Notes: generated from the sequence alone by a model not told the origin. Shown: positions 1 to 6,046, numbered from the stretch's first letter. The stretch is DNA of 9,377 nt from Alphaproteobacteria bacterium (GCA_024277955.1 JAJRUE010000077.1:1-9377); one strand, 5' to 3'. Numbers and translations are program-made.

Positions 1-183
1 CTGGGCTACGTGTTCTCCGACCAGATCGAGATGGTCGCCGATATCGCCGGCAACATCAGCGGCTTTCTTGCCGCGGGCGTCGTGGCGATCGTTCTGGGGC
101 GGATGGTGCTGCGCCCGGCGCGCACCCCGCACGACAGCGGCACCGCTGCAACCCCGGCCCCGGCCAGCGGCGAGGGCGGCTAG
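1..183 (+). CDS. C-terminal end of a membrane protein, probably DedA family (partial)
   Basis: The frame is open from the first base and stops at TAG 181-183, giving the last 60 residues of a protein whose start lies outside the window. It begins LGYVFSDQIE, continues through a hydrophobic stretch (about residues 19-37, including FLAAGVVAIVLGRMVL), and ends in a basic, then Pro/Ala/Gly-rich tail. DedA-family integral membrane proteins (putative lipid flippases or transporters) typically end with a GY-x-FGDQI-like segment followed by one last transmembrane helix and a short basic cytoplasmic tail, which is what is seen here. The diagnostic DedA motifs would lie upstream, so the family call is inference from the tail alone. 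Another polytopic membrane protein remains possible. Confidence 0.55.
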   Translation: MGYVFSDQIEMVADIAGNISGFLAAGVVAIVLGRMVLRPARTPHDSGTAATPAPASGEGG

Positions 184-313
184 GGTCAAAACCCCATCAT
201 TGGAAATCCGGCGCAGGGCCAGGTTCGCGCCCGGCCCCGAGGGGGGCGCTCTGACATCTGCGCAGGGGGGGGCGCGAGCGCAGCGTTGCACCCTGTTGAA
301 ACGATACCACCAA

Positions 314-368
314 TTCGCGCCCGCCCGGGGGGCGGGGTCGGGCGCGAACCGGATCGCAAGCGATCCGG
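314..368. repeat. Two adjacent inverted repeats (hairpin pair), possible terminator or REP-like element
   Basis: The first inverted repeat pairs TTCGCGCCCG (314-323) with CGGGCGCGAA (339-348) across a 15-base G-rich loop. The second pairs CCGGATCGC (349-357) with GCGATCCGG (360-368) across AA. The arms are perfect and the two structures abut with no gap. No T-run follows, so this is not a standard intrinsic terminator. The compact GC-rich hairpin with a GCAAGC centre recurs in the element after eda (5406-5423), which suggests a shared repeat family, though two examples are weak evidence. Confidence 0.45.
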
Positions 369-405
369 CGGAGCCGAAATCCCATGTCGCGCACTGTGGA
401 TGCAG

Positions 406-418
406 GTGACCGGGTCAC
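406..418. promoter_or_regulatory. Small dyad upstream of the M48 gene, possible operator
   Basis: GTGACC (406-411) and GGTCAC (413-418) form a perfect inverted repeat around one base, about 75 bases before the protease start. Size and position would suit a dimeric regulator, but a 6-base dyad is common by chance in GC-rich DNA and I recognise no specific regulator site. Confidence 0.2.
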
Positions 419-492
419 ATACCAGGCGGCGGTTGGCGGTTGCCGGCGATCAGACGATTGCAGCCGGGCCGCGCAGCCCCCATATCTGATCC

Positions 493-1176
493 ATGTTGAA
501 ATTCACCCCGATTCTCCTGGCGCTGGCCTACGGTTTCGTCATCTACCATTTTTCCGCCTGGCGCACGGCGCGCGAACTGGATGCGCGCTCGAGCGAGCTG
601 GCCGACCCGGCGCTGCGCCGGCTTACCGCCAGGTTCGCCGAAGCGCTGGAGGTGCCGCGCGTCAAGGTCCACATCTACGAGATCGACCCGGTGAACGGTC
701 TGGCGGCGCCCGACGGGCGGATCTTCATCACCCGCGGTTTTTACCGCAAATACACCGCCGGCGAGGTCAGCGCAGAAGAGCTGGCCAGCGTGATCGCTCA
801 CGAGCTGGGCCATGTGGCGCTGGGCCATTCGCGCCGCCGGATGATCGACTTTTCCGGCCAGAACGCCCTGCGCACGGCGCTGGCGATGATGCTGTCGCGG
901 GTCTTGCCGGGGGTTGGCGCGCTGGTCGCCGGGGTCCTGACCAGCCTGCTGGCGGCCCGCCTGTCGCGCGCCGATGAATACGAGGCCGACGCCTATGCCT
1001 CGGCGCTGATGATCAAGGCGGGGCTGGGCACGGCGCCGCAAAAGTCGATGTTCCGCAAGCTCGATGCGCTGACCCGGCAGAACGCCGGCGCGGCCCCGGC
1101 CTGGCTGATGAGCCACCCGAAAACCGATGAACGCATAAGGATGATCGAAAAGAACAGCGCCGCCTGGGAAGGCTGA
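493..1176 (+). CDS. M48 family zinc metalloprotease, membrane-anchored
   Basis: A 227-residue protein with the M48 zinc-protease signature. The HExxH motif is HELGH at 103-107 (the His residues bind zinc and the Glu is catalytic). The third zinc ligand is expected in DEYEAD at 161-166, most likely E162, with D166 as the usual conserved Asp. A conserved SHP follows at 207-209, before TDERI. An N-terminal hydrophobic segment (about 3-20) probably anchors it in the membrane, and a second hydrophobic stretch (about 133-156) may be a membrane hairpin. The family acts in envelope quality control (HtpX, LoiP and BepA types). At this length it is a compact catalytic domain without TPR repeats. The ATG at 493 is the first plausible start, since the hydrophobic anchor begins immediately, but no clear Shine-Dalgarno precedes it. 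It converges with the PIN gene, with 127 bases between the two stops. The substrate is unknown. Confidence 0.9.
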   Translation: MLKFTPILLALAYGFVIYHFSAWRTARELDARSSELADPALRRLTARFAEALEVPRVKVHIYEIDPVNGLAAPDGRIFITRGFYRKYTAGEVSAEELASVIAHELGHVALGHSRRRMIDFSGQNALRTALAMMLSRVLPGVGALVAGVLTSLLAARLSRADEYEADAYASALMIKAGLGTAPQKSMFRKLDALTRQNAGAAPAWLMSHPKTDERIRMIEKNSAAWEG

Positions 1177-1303
1177 CGATGCGCGCCGGCCTTTGGCCCG
1201 GCTACGATCCCCGCCCCCTGTCCGGCTCCGATCTCCGTGCCCGTCGCGTGTTCGCTCGCCCGGACGCAGCAGGGCGCAACGGGCGCGCAACCGGGCGCGA
1301 CGC

Positions 1304-1843
1304 TCAGGGGCCGAGCCGCTCCAGGCAGGCGGCAAACCGAGGCAGGCGCGCTTTTTTCAGCAGTTTTCGCAGCGGCCAGGCGGCGCCCGACAGGCGCTCG
1401 GCCTCGCCTTGCACGGCCAGCGCCACGCGCAGCGCCATATCCGGATCGCGCGCCGCGAGCGCGCAAAGAAAGCTGTCGGGATGCATCACCTCCAAGCCGT
1501 GTTCGCCAAGCGTCCGGCGCGGAAAATCCCTCAGGTTCAAGGTGATGATCCCCTGCGCCCGGCCCGCAATGGCGCAGGCGAGAACATGCAGATCGCCCGG
1601 ATCCGGCAGCCACACCCGCGCTTCGATCTCCGGCGCCGGAGCGATACGCGCGCCCGGATGGCGGGCGTTGGCCAGGGCGATGTCGCCGCGCGCCAGTGCT
1701 TCGGCCCCCTGCCCGCCCGGCCCGCCCGTGCCGGCGGCGTCCGTGCGCGCCGCCACGCCGGCCCATTCTTCGGTGATCCGGTCCGACCACAGCGGCACAT
1801 AGGCCCCGGCCGCGGCCATGCCCAGCAGCACCTCGCGCATCAC
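1304..1843 (-). CDS. PIN-domain protein (VapC-like nuclease fold), start uncertain
   Basis: From GTG 1841-1843 the protein has 179 residues. It matches a Rhodobacteraceae PIN-domain family that I recall as RSP_2648-like. Visible features are LWSDRITEEW (acidic pair E25/E26), LPDPGDLHVLACAIAG (D81 and D84) and ITLNLRDFP (D106), which together form the acidic cluster of PIN RNases, and a basic C-terminus (LRKLLKKARLPRF). In-frame codons upstream of the GTG encode RWLIDACALFPT, the usual PIN opening with the first catalytic Asp at 1865-1867. No ATG, GTG or TTG precedes that segment before the in-frame stop. The functional protein therefore probably begins further up, for example at CTG 1871-1873, or the gene has lost its start. 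The coordinates give the only standard start. There is no antitoxin partner beside it, so toxin-antitoxin function is not supported. It follows the lipoprotein gene on the same strand and could be co-transcribed. Confidence 0.75.
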   Translation of the reverse strand: MMREVLLGMAAAGAYVPLWSDRITEEWAGVAARTDAAGTGGPGGQGAEALARGDIALANARHPGARIAPAPEIEARVWLPDPGDLHVLACAIAGRAQGIITLNLRDFPRRTLGEHGLEVMHPDSFLCALAARDPDMALRVALAVQGEAERLSGAAWPLRKLLKKARLPRFAACLERLGP

Positions 1844-1903
1844 CGTCGGAAACAGCGCGCAGGCGTCGATCAGCCAGCGTTCGCCGGCTGGTTCCGGCGG
1901 CCT

Positions 1904-1950
1904 GCGCCCGCCCGCCGGTCCCGATGGCCGGCGCCCGCCCGCCGGTCCCG
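1904..1950. repeat. 20-base direct repeat, 27-base period
   Basis: GCGCCCGCCCGCCGGTCCCG occurs at 1904-1923 and again, identical, at 1931-1950, with similar spacer bases (ATGGCCG and the related GGCGGCCT before the first copy), so the unit is about 27 bases in nearly two copies. It fills most of the space between the lipoprotein stop and the PIN coding region and looks like a recent local duplication. Confidence 0.7.
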
Positions 1951-1959
1951 CCGGATCGC

Positions 1960-2577
1960 TCAGTAGACGAGCTCCGGCTCAGCCGCGGGCTGGGCCGGGA
2001 TGCCGGTCAGTTCCTGACGGATCAGCCCGGCCAGGTGGGTGGTGATGCGCACCTTCTGGGTCAGCCCGATACGTTCCGCCGCCAACGCCTTTTCGCCGCC
2101 GTAGCCCTTGAGCTTGGTGGACACCAGATAGGGCGGAATGATCACTTCGCCGGTGCGCCCGTTGGTGACCGACAGGATGAAGTCGATGGCATGGGTGCCG
2201 CCGATCGAATAGCGGGTGCGTTCGGTCAGCGCGTGGAACTTGCGCACCTCGATATGCACCACCACCGGCAGGTTACCCTGCAGGCTGCGCACGCCGCGCC
2301 CGATGCCTTCCTCGAAGATCGCCTTGACCTGTTCGTAGCGGTCGCCGTAGGGGTCGCCGCGCCAGACGATATCTGCCGCCGGCTTGTAGGAATCGGCTTC
2401 CGAGACAACCAGGCTGCGCGGCACGGTGATGTCCAGCCCGACCACCCGCATCGACGGCAACTGTGTCACGTCCACGGGCCGCCCCGCGCCTTTTTGCCCG
2501 AACAGGCCCGCATCCGACGAACAGCCCACGACGAACAAGGTCACCAGCACCGCCAGAACCGGTTTCAAGAGTTTCAC
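1960..2577 (-). CDS. DUF6778-like lipoprotein of unknown function
   Basis: A 205-residue predicted lipoprotein. From the GTG at 2575-2577 it opens MKLLKPVLAVLVTLF and runs into the lipobox VVGC (Cys19 is the lipidated residue), followed by SSD, so it should be anchored to the periplasmic face of a membrane. The mature part carries ITVPRSLVVSEADSYKP, ADIVWRGDPYGDRYEQVKAIFEEG, FHALTERTRYSIGGTHAIDF and a C-terminal AERIGLTQKVRITTHLAGLIRQEL. I recognise this pattern from DUF6778 proteins of Rhodobacteraceae, which have no assigned activity. The GTG start is chosen over a TTG 13 codons upstream because GGAGG sits 5 bases before it and because it puts the positive charge and hydrophobic core of the signal peptide at the N-terminus. 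The gene diverges from edd across a 253-base region, and its stop lies about 90 bases before the PIN coding segment. Confidence 0.8.
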   Translation of the reverse strand: MKLLKPVLAVLVTLFVVGCSSDAGLFGQKGAGRPVDVTQLPSMRVVGLDITVPRSLVVSEADSYKPAADIVWRGDPYGDRYEQVKAIFEEGIGRGVRSLQGNLPVVVHIEVRKFHALTERTRYSIGGTHAIDFILSVTNGRTGEVIIPPYLVSTKLKGYGGEKALAAERIGLTQKVRITTHLAGLIRQELTGIPAQPAAEPELVY

Positions 2578-2582
2578 TGTCG

Positions 2583-2587
2583 CCTCC
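2583..2587 (-). promoter_or_regulatory. Shine-Dalgarno GGAGG fixing the lipoprotein GTG start
   Basis: On the minus strand GGAGG is followed by 5 bases (CGACA) and then GTG at 2575-2577. The in-frame TTG upstream at 2614-2616 has no such site and would put 13 charged or polar residues in front of the signal peptide. Confidence 0.75.
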
Positions 2588-2623
2588 AAAAAGGTTTTGG
2601 ACTTTTCTTGTCGCAACTCTGGC

Positions 2624-2651
2624 TTACATTAGTGTTAAATGAAAGCGTCAA
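2624..2651 (-). promoter_or_regulatory. Candidate promoter of the lipoprotein gene
   Basis: Read on the minus strand, TTGACG (2646-2651) is followed 16 bases later by ATGTAA (2624-2629), about 45 bases before the GTG start. The -35 is good but the -10 is poor; the alternative TAATGT gives only a 14-base spacer. The surrounding DNA is noticeably more AT-rich than the rest of the window, which supports a promoter region in general more than these exact boxes. Confidence 0.3.
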
Positions 2652-2776
2652 GCAAAGGATTTTCCCTGCTTTTTCGTGCCAAGGGCAAGAACTTGCCATT
2701 GTGCTCAAGTCCGGGAACCCCCCCTGGAACCGGCGTGTTGGCGACCCGTTTTGTTACCCTTGTTGATGGTCCGCCT

Positions 2777-2790
2777 TGTTAGCGCTAACA
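2777..2790. promoter_or_regulatory. LacI-family-type operator upstream of edd
   Basis: TGTTAGCGCTAACA is a perfect 14-base palindrome with the central CG and the TGTTA/TAACA arms typical of LacI/GalR-family operators. It lies 40 bases before the edd start. A possible promoter overlaps it (TTGATG at 2763-2768, 17 bases, then TAACAC), so bound repressor would block transcription. By analogy with the TGTTACCGGTAACA type of site used by gluconate repressors, a sugar-acid-responsive repressor of edd-eda is likely. The regulator gene is not in the window, and which one binds is inference. Confidence 0.75.
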
Positions 2791-2830
2791 CGCCATGATA
2801 AACCCGTCCCGAGCCGCCAACGGAGCCCAC

Positions 2831-4636
2831 ATGAGCATTCACCCGACGATCCGCGATGTCACCCGGGCCATCGCCCGGCGCAGCGCCGACAGCCGCGCCG
2901 CCTATCTGGAAAAGATCGCACAGGCCGGGCGCGACGGCCCGCGGCGCGCGCATCTGTCCTGTTCCGGCCAGGCCCACGCCTATGCGGCGATGGAACGCGA
3001 CCACGACCGTCTGGCCCGGGGCCGGGCGGCGAACCTGGGGATCGTCACCGCCTATAACGACATGCTGTCGGCCCACAAACCCTATGAAATCTACCCGCGC
3101 CTGATCCGCGAAACCGCCCGCAATCTGGGGGCCACGGCCCAGGTCGCCGGCGGCGTTCCGGCCATGTGCGATGGCGTCACCCAGGGCGAAACCGGCATGG
3201 AAATCAGCCTGTTCTCGCGCGATGTCATCGCGCTGTCGGCGGCGGTCGCGCTGTCGCACAACACCTTTGATGCGGCGCTGTTTCTCGGGGTCTGCGACAA
3301 GATCGTGCCGGGGCTGACGATGGCCGCGGCCAGTTTCGGCCACATCCCGGCGGTCTTCGTGCCCGCGGGGCCGATGACCAGCGGCCTGCCCAACGACGAA
3401 AAGGCCAGGGTGCGCCAGCGTTTCGCCGCGGGCGAAGCCACGCGCCAGGAACTGATGGCCGCCGAAATGGCCGCCTACCACGGCCCCGGCACCTGCACCT
3501 TTTACGGCACCGCCAATTCCAACCAGATGCTGATGGAGTTCCTTGGGCTGCACCTGCCCGGCGCGTCCTTCGTCAACCCCGGCACCGATCTGCGCCAGGC
3601 GCTCACGGTCGAGGCGACGCGGCGCGCGCTGGCCATCACCGGGCTGGGCGAAAACTACACGCCGGTGGGAGAAATCCTGGATGAAAAGGCCTTTGTCAAC
3701 GGGATCGTCGGGCTGATGGCGACCGGCGGGTCGACCAATCTGGTGCTGCACCTGCCGGCGATGGCGCGCGCCGCCGGGATCATCCTGACGCTCGACGATT
3801 TCGAAGCGATTTCCGACGTCACCCCGCTGCTGGCGCGCATTTACCCGAACGGGCTGGCGGATGTGAACCATTTTCACGCCGCCGGCGGGCTGGGCTATGT
3901 GATCGGCGAATTGCTGGACGCGGGGCTTCTGCACGGCGACACCCGCACGGTGATCGGCGAAGGCATGGCGGCCTACGCGCGCGAACCGCGGCTGCAGGGC
4001 GACACGCTGCACTGGGTGGAGCGCGAGGCCGCGCCGCTCAACACCAAAATCCTGCGCCCGGCCAGCGATCCGTTTCAGCCGCGCGGCGGGTTGCGCCAGC
4101 TGCGCGGCAACCTCGGCCACGCGGTGATGAAGGTTTCGGCGGTGGACCCCGCCCACCACGAGATCGAGGCCCCGGCCCGGGTTTTCGACAGCCAGGACGC
4201 GGTCAAGGCGGCCTTCCGGGCGGGCGAGTTTACCGGCGACGTGGTGGTGGTGGTCCGTTTCCAGGGGCCGCGCGCCAACGGGATGCCGGAACTGCACGCG
4301 CTCAGCCCGGTGCTGATGGTGCTGCAGGACCGCGGCTACAAGGTGGCGCTGGTCACCGACGGGCGGATGTCGGGGGCCTCGGGCAAGGTCGCTTCGGCCA
4401 TCCACCTGTGCCCCGAGGCGGCCGATGGCGGGCCGATCGCCAGGCTGCGCGACGGCGACCGGGTGCGGCTGGATGCGCGCACCGGCGTGATCGAGGTGCT
4501 CGAGCCGGGTTTTGCCAGCCGCGACCCGGTGGTCATCGACCTGTCGACCAACCGGACCGGCCTTGGACGAGAGCTTTTTCAGGTGTTTCGCGACAACGTC
4601 AGCCGCGCCCATGACGGCGCCGCGGTGGTGCTGTGA
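2831..4636 (+). CDS. edd: Phosphogluconate dehydratase (Entner-Doudoroff)
   Basis: A 601-residue enzyme that dehydrates 6-phosphogluconate to 2-keto-3-deoxy-6-phosphogluconate (KDPG) in the cytoplasm, the first committed Entner-Doudoroff step. It aligns by eye with E. coli Edd (603 residues) along its whole length. The three Cys expected to hold the iron-sulfur cluster are present: C113 in MCDGVTQGETGMEISLFSRD, C155 in CDKIVPGLTMAAASFGHIPA (the IlvD/Edd signature) and C222 in GTCTFYGTANSNQM. The C-terminal signature VTDGRMSGASGK lies at about 508-519. IlvD (dihydroxy-acid dehydratase) is excluded by the Edd-specific AYNDMLSAHKPYE and NGIVGLMATGGSTN context. The ATG at 2831 is preferred over an in-frame ATG at 2795 because GGAG (2822-2825) is correctly spaced before it and because the extra 12 residues look like untranslated leader. 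eda follows 79 bases downstream. Confidence 0.97.
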   Translation: MSIHPTIRDVTRAIARRSADSRAAYLEKIAQAGRDGPRRAHLSCSGQAHAYAAMERDHDRLARGRAANLGIVTAYNDMLSAHKPYEIYPRLIRETARNLGATAQVAGGVPAMCDGVTQGETGMEISLFSRDVIALSAAVALSHNTFDAALFLGVCDKIVPGLTMAAASFGHIPAVFVPAGPMTSGLPNDEKARVRQRFAAGEATRQELMAAEMAAYHGPGTCTFYGTANSNQMLMEFLGLHLPGASFVNPGTDLRQALTVEATRRALAITGLGENYTPVGEILDEKAFVNGIVGLMATGGSTNLVLHLPAMARAAGIILTLDDFEAISDVTPLLARIYPNGLADVNHFHAAGGLGYVIGELLDAGLLHGDTRTVIGEGMAAYAREPRLQGDTLHWVEREAAPLNTKILRPASDPFQPRGGLRQLRGNLGHAVMKVSAVDPAHHEIEAPARVFDSQDAVKAAFRAGEFTGDVVVVVRFQGPRANGMPELHALSPVLMVLQDRGYKVALVTDGRMSGASGKVASAIHLCPEAADGGPIARLRDGDRVRLDARTGVIEVLEPGFASRDPVVIDLSTNRTGLGRELFQVFRDNVSRAHDGAAVVL

Positions 4637-4703
4637 CCGGCCCGCGCCGCGCGCCCGGCGATACCGGCGGCCGCGGCGACAACGGCGATACTGCAAGTAA
4701 CGA

Positions 4704-4708
4704 AAGGA
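4704..4708 (+). promoter_or_regulatory. Shine-Dalgarno AAGGA fixing the eda ATG start
   Basis: AAGGA is followed by 7 bases and ATG 4716-4718. An in-frame TTG at 4710-4712 is only 1 base from this site and is therefore unlikely to be used. Confidence 0.7.
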
Positions 4709-4715
4709 ATTGGCG

Positions 4716-5366
4716 ATGAACGGGCAAGACGCCAGCCAGACCGCCCGCACCCTGTGCGACATGGCCCCGGTGATCCCGGTGCTGGTGATCGAGGACGCCT
4801 CGGTCGCGGCGCCGCTGGCGCGCGCGCTGATCGCCGGCGGGCTGCCGGTGCTCGAGGTCACGCTGCGCACCCCCGCCGCGCTGGACGCGATCGCGCAGAT
4901 GGCGCTGGTAGAGGGCGGCGTCGTGGGGGCCGGCACCTTGCTGAGCCCGGCGGACGTTGCCCGCGCCAAGGCCGCCGGCGCCCGGTTCGGCGTGTCGCCC
5001 GGCACCACCGACGCGCTGCTTGACGCCTGCGAGGCCGCCGATCTGGCGCTACTGCCGGGCGCGGCCACCGCCAGCGAAGCGATGCGGCTGCTGGAACGCG
5101 GCTATACGATGCAAAAGTTCTTTCCCGCCGAAGCGTCGGGCGGCGCGCCGGCGCTGCGGGCGATCGGCGCGCCGATCCCGCAGGTGGCCTTTTGCCCGAC
5201 CGGCGGGGTCACGCCCGAAAACGCGCCGGACTATCTTGCGCTGAAAAACGTGCGCTGCGTGGGCGGATCATGGGTCGCGCCCAGGGCGCTGGTAGACGCC
5301 GGCGACTGGACCGCCATCGAAGCGCTCGCGCGCCAGGCGGCGGCGCTTGCGCGTCAAGGCGCTTGA
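4716..5366 (+). CDS. eda: KDPG aldolase (2-keto-3-deoxy-6-phosphogluconate aldolase)
   Basis: A 216-residue class I aldolase that cleaves KDPG into pyruvate and glyceraldehyde-3-phosphate, completing the Entner-Doudoroff pathway begun by the preceding gene. Conserved elements in order: PVIPVLVIED (18-27), LEVTLRT (46-52, with the catalytic Glu47 and the phosphate/substrate-contacting Arg51), GAGTLL (71-76), the Schiff-base Lys134 in MQKFFPAE, and PTGGV (161-165), which binds phosphate. The length is close to E. coli Eda (213). The enzyme could also act on 4-hydroxy-2-oxoglutarate, as bifunctional Eda proteins do. There is no terminator in the 79-base gap after edd, which supports one transcript. 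That gap has an 8-base direct repeat GGCGATAC (4657, 4684). The last codons and the TGA lie inside the left arm and loop of a 12-base-pair hairpin, so the C-terminal RQGA is partly dictated by that element. Confidence 0.96.
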   Translation: MNGQDASQTARTLCDMAPVIPVLVIEDASVAAPLARALIAGGLPVLEVTLRTPAALDAIAQMALVEGGVVGAGTLLSPADVARAKAAGARFGVSPGTTDALLDACEAADLALLPGAATASEAMRLLERGYTMQKFFPAEASGGAPALRAIGAPIPQVAFCPTGGVTPENAPDYLALKNVRCVGGSWVAPRALVDAGDWTAIEALARQAAALARQGA

Positions 5367-5423
5367 AAAGCGCCTTGACCAAGGTTTTTGCAAAAACCTT
5401 GGCGCCCGGCGGCAAGCCGCCGG
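5353..5423. terminator. Three-hairpin element between convergent genes, built as a bidirectional terminator
   Basis: Three inverted repeats stand in a row. Hairpin 1 pairs GTCAAGGCGCTT (5353-5364) with AAGCGCCTTGAC (5368-5379) around GAA and overlaps the eda stop. Element 2 (5379-5402) is a perfect 24-base palindrome with TTTTT and AAAAA flanking a central GC. Hairpin 3 pairs CCGGCGGC (5406-5413) with GCCGCCGG (5416-5423) around AA. Read on +, hairpin 1 is followed after 5 bases by T5. Read on -, hairpin 3 is followed after 12 bases by T5 from the same palindrome. Each convergent gene (eda and the DUF2147-like gene) therefore meets a GC-rich hairpin and then a U-tract. Similar hairpin clusters are, from memory, common between genes in Rhodobacterales, so it may also be a REP-like repeat. 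Confidence 0.75.
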
Positions 5424-5448
5424 CGCGCCGCCAGCCCAGGCCGTCAGG

Positions 5449-5793
5449 CTATTTCGTCCAGTTTTCCGCCTTGCATATCCCCAGCGCACAGCCCTTGATG
5501 TTCAGCCCGGCGGCGGTAAAGGTCACGGTGCCGCGGAACTTCATGAACTTGAACGCCGGATGACGCATGTTGCGCCCGGTCCAGGTGCCGTCGGGCTGCT
5601 CGGTCATGCCGTGGCACATCTCGAAACCGTCGGACTGGCGGGTGCAGAACAGCTTGCCGTCCTTCACCGCCACCACGATGGTCTGCTTGCCCTTGCGAAG
5701 GTAGTTGCCTTCCACCGCCGCAGCCTGCACGCTGAACGCAAAGCTGTTGGCGGCAATCAGCGTGGCAGCCGCGATCTTGGTCATAAGTTTCAT
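5449..5793 (-). CDS. Small secreted DUF2147-like protein
   Basis: A 114-residue exported protein of unknown function. The N-terminus MKLMTKIAAATLIAANSFAF plus SVQA is a Sec signal peptide, with cleavage likely near residue 24-25. The mature part is a short beta-rich domain. Its ending, GLNIKGCALGICKAENWTK, resembles the C-terminus of DUF2147 domains (typically L-x-V-x-GC-x-LGxLC-x-x-x-x-W), and GTWTGRNMRHP resembles the middle of that domain. Four Cys (C50, C60, C102, C107) could form two periplasmic disulfides. The length is somewhat short for DUF2147, and the first half is less recognisable, so the family call is moderate. The start at 5793 is supported by GGAGG (5801-5805) 7 bases upstream; a nearer ATG 4 bases before it is out of frame. 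The gene converges with eda and ends 25 bases beyond the three-hairpin element. Confidence 0.75.
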   Translation of the reverse strand: MKLMTKIAAATLIAANSFAFSVQAAAVEGNYLRKGKQTIVVAVKDGKLFCTRQSDGFEMCHGMTEQPDGTWTGRNMRHPAFKFMKFRGTVTFTAAGLNIKGCALGICKAENWTK

Positions 5794-5800
5794 TCATTTT

Positions 5801-5820
5801 CCTCCCTGTTGACGCAACAG
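5801..5820 (-). promoter_or_regulatory. Shine-Dalgarno and adjacent dyad before the DUF2147-like gene
   Basis: GGAGG (5801-5805) is well placed for the ATG at 5793. Directly upstream on the minus strand, CTGTTG and CAACAG (5806-5811 and 5815-5820 on +) pair around three bases, which would put a small hairpin in the mRNA leader or a compact operator next to the ribosome-binding site. A weak promoter (TTGCAT, 17 bases, TAATTC on the minus strand) lies just further upstream. The Shine-Dalgarno is solid; the function of the dyad is conjecture. Confidence 0.45.
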
Positions 5821-6046
5821 AATTACCCCAAAGCATGCACAGATGCAAATATTTGAGATTGACATCCGGAATTTTCCCGGATTCGTCACGGTTTCAACCC
5901 TTTGCGCGCCGCCGTTACCCGCGCCCGCTGCAGCAGCCCCCGGCTCGGCCCCGAGGCTCTTTCCCGGTTCAGCCCCGGTCCTGTGCGCCCGACAGCCTCA
6001 CGCCTTGACGCCCGGCCCGTTCAGCGCCTGCAGCCCGGGGGCCCGT

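Larger units (their letters stand above)
184..492. other. 309-base intergenic spacer, no convincing gene
   Basis: The spacer lies between the DedA-like gene and the M48 protease gene, both on the + strand. Short open frames cross it on both strands, but none has a Shine-Dalgarno sequence or a recognisable protein. It holds two copies of TTCGCGCCCG (224-233 and 314-323), two adjacent inverted repeats (314-348 and 349-368) and a small dyad (406-418). I could not place a convincing promoter for the protease gene, although one should lie here unless the two genes are co-transcribed. Confidence 0.6.

Noticed and set aside
1179..1802. A + strand frame beginning 2 bases after the M48 stop
   Set aside because: Its translation is Arg/Ala/Ser-rich without family features, and it is antisense to the recognisable PIN protein.
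1304..1843. The PIN protein as the toxin of a VapBC toxin-antitoxin pair
   Set aside because: No small antitoxin gene precedes or overlaps it; the upstream neighbour is a lipoprotein, and the protein is longer than usual VapC toxins.
2795..2830. An earlier in-frame ATG for edd adding 12 residues
   Set aside because: It lies 5 bases from the operator palindrome and lacks a Shine-Dalgarno; the ATG at 2831 has GGAG at proper spacing and matches the family N-terminus.
2705..5068. A 787-codon open frame on the minus strand across edd and part of eda
   Set aside because: It is antisense to two clearly recognisable enzymes, its translation is low-complexity Arg/Ala/Gly/His/Gln-rich, and long antisense frames are a normal artefact of G/C-rich third positions.
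5859..5864. A perfect TTGACA -35 box on the + strand
   Set aside because: No acceptable -10 lies 16-18 bases downstream (TTCGTC at 17) and no gene follows on that strand.
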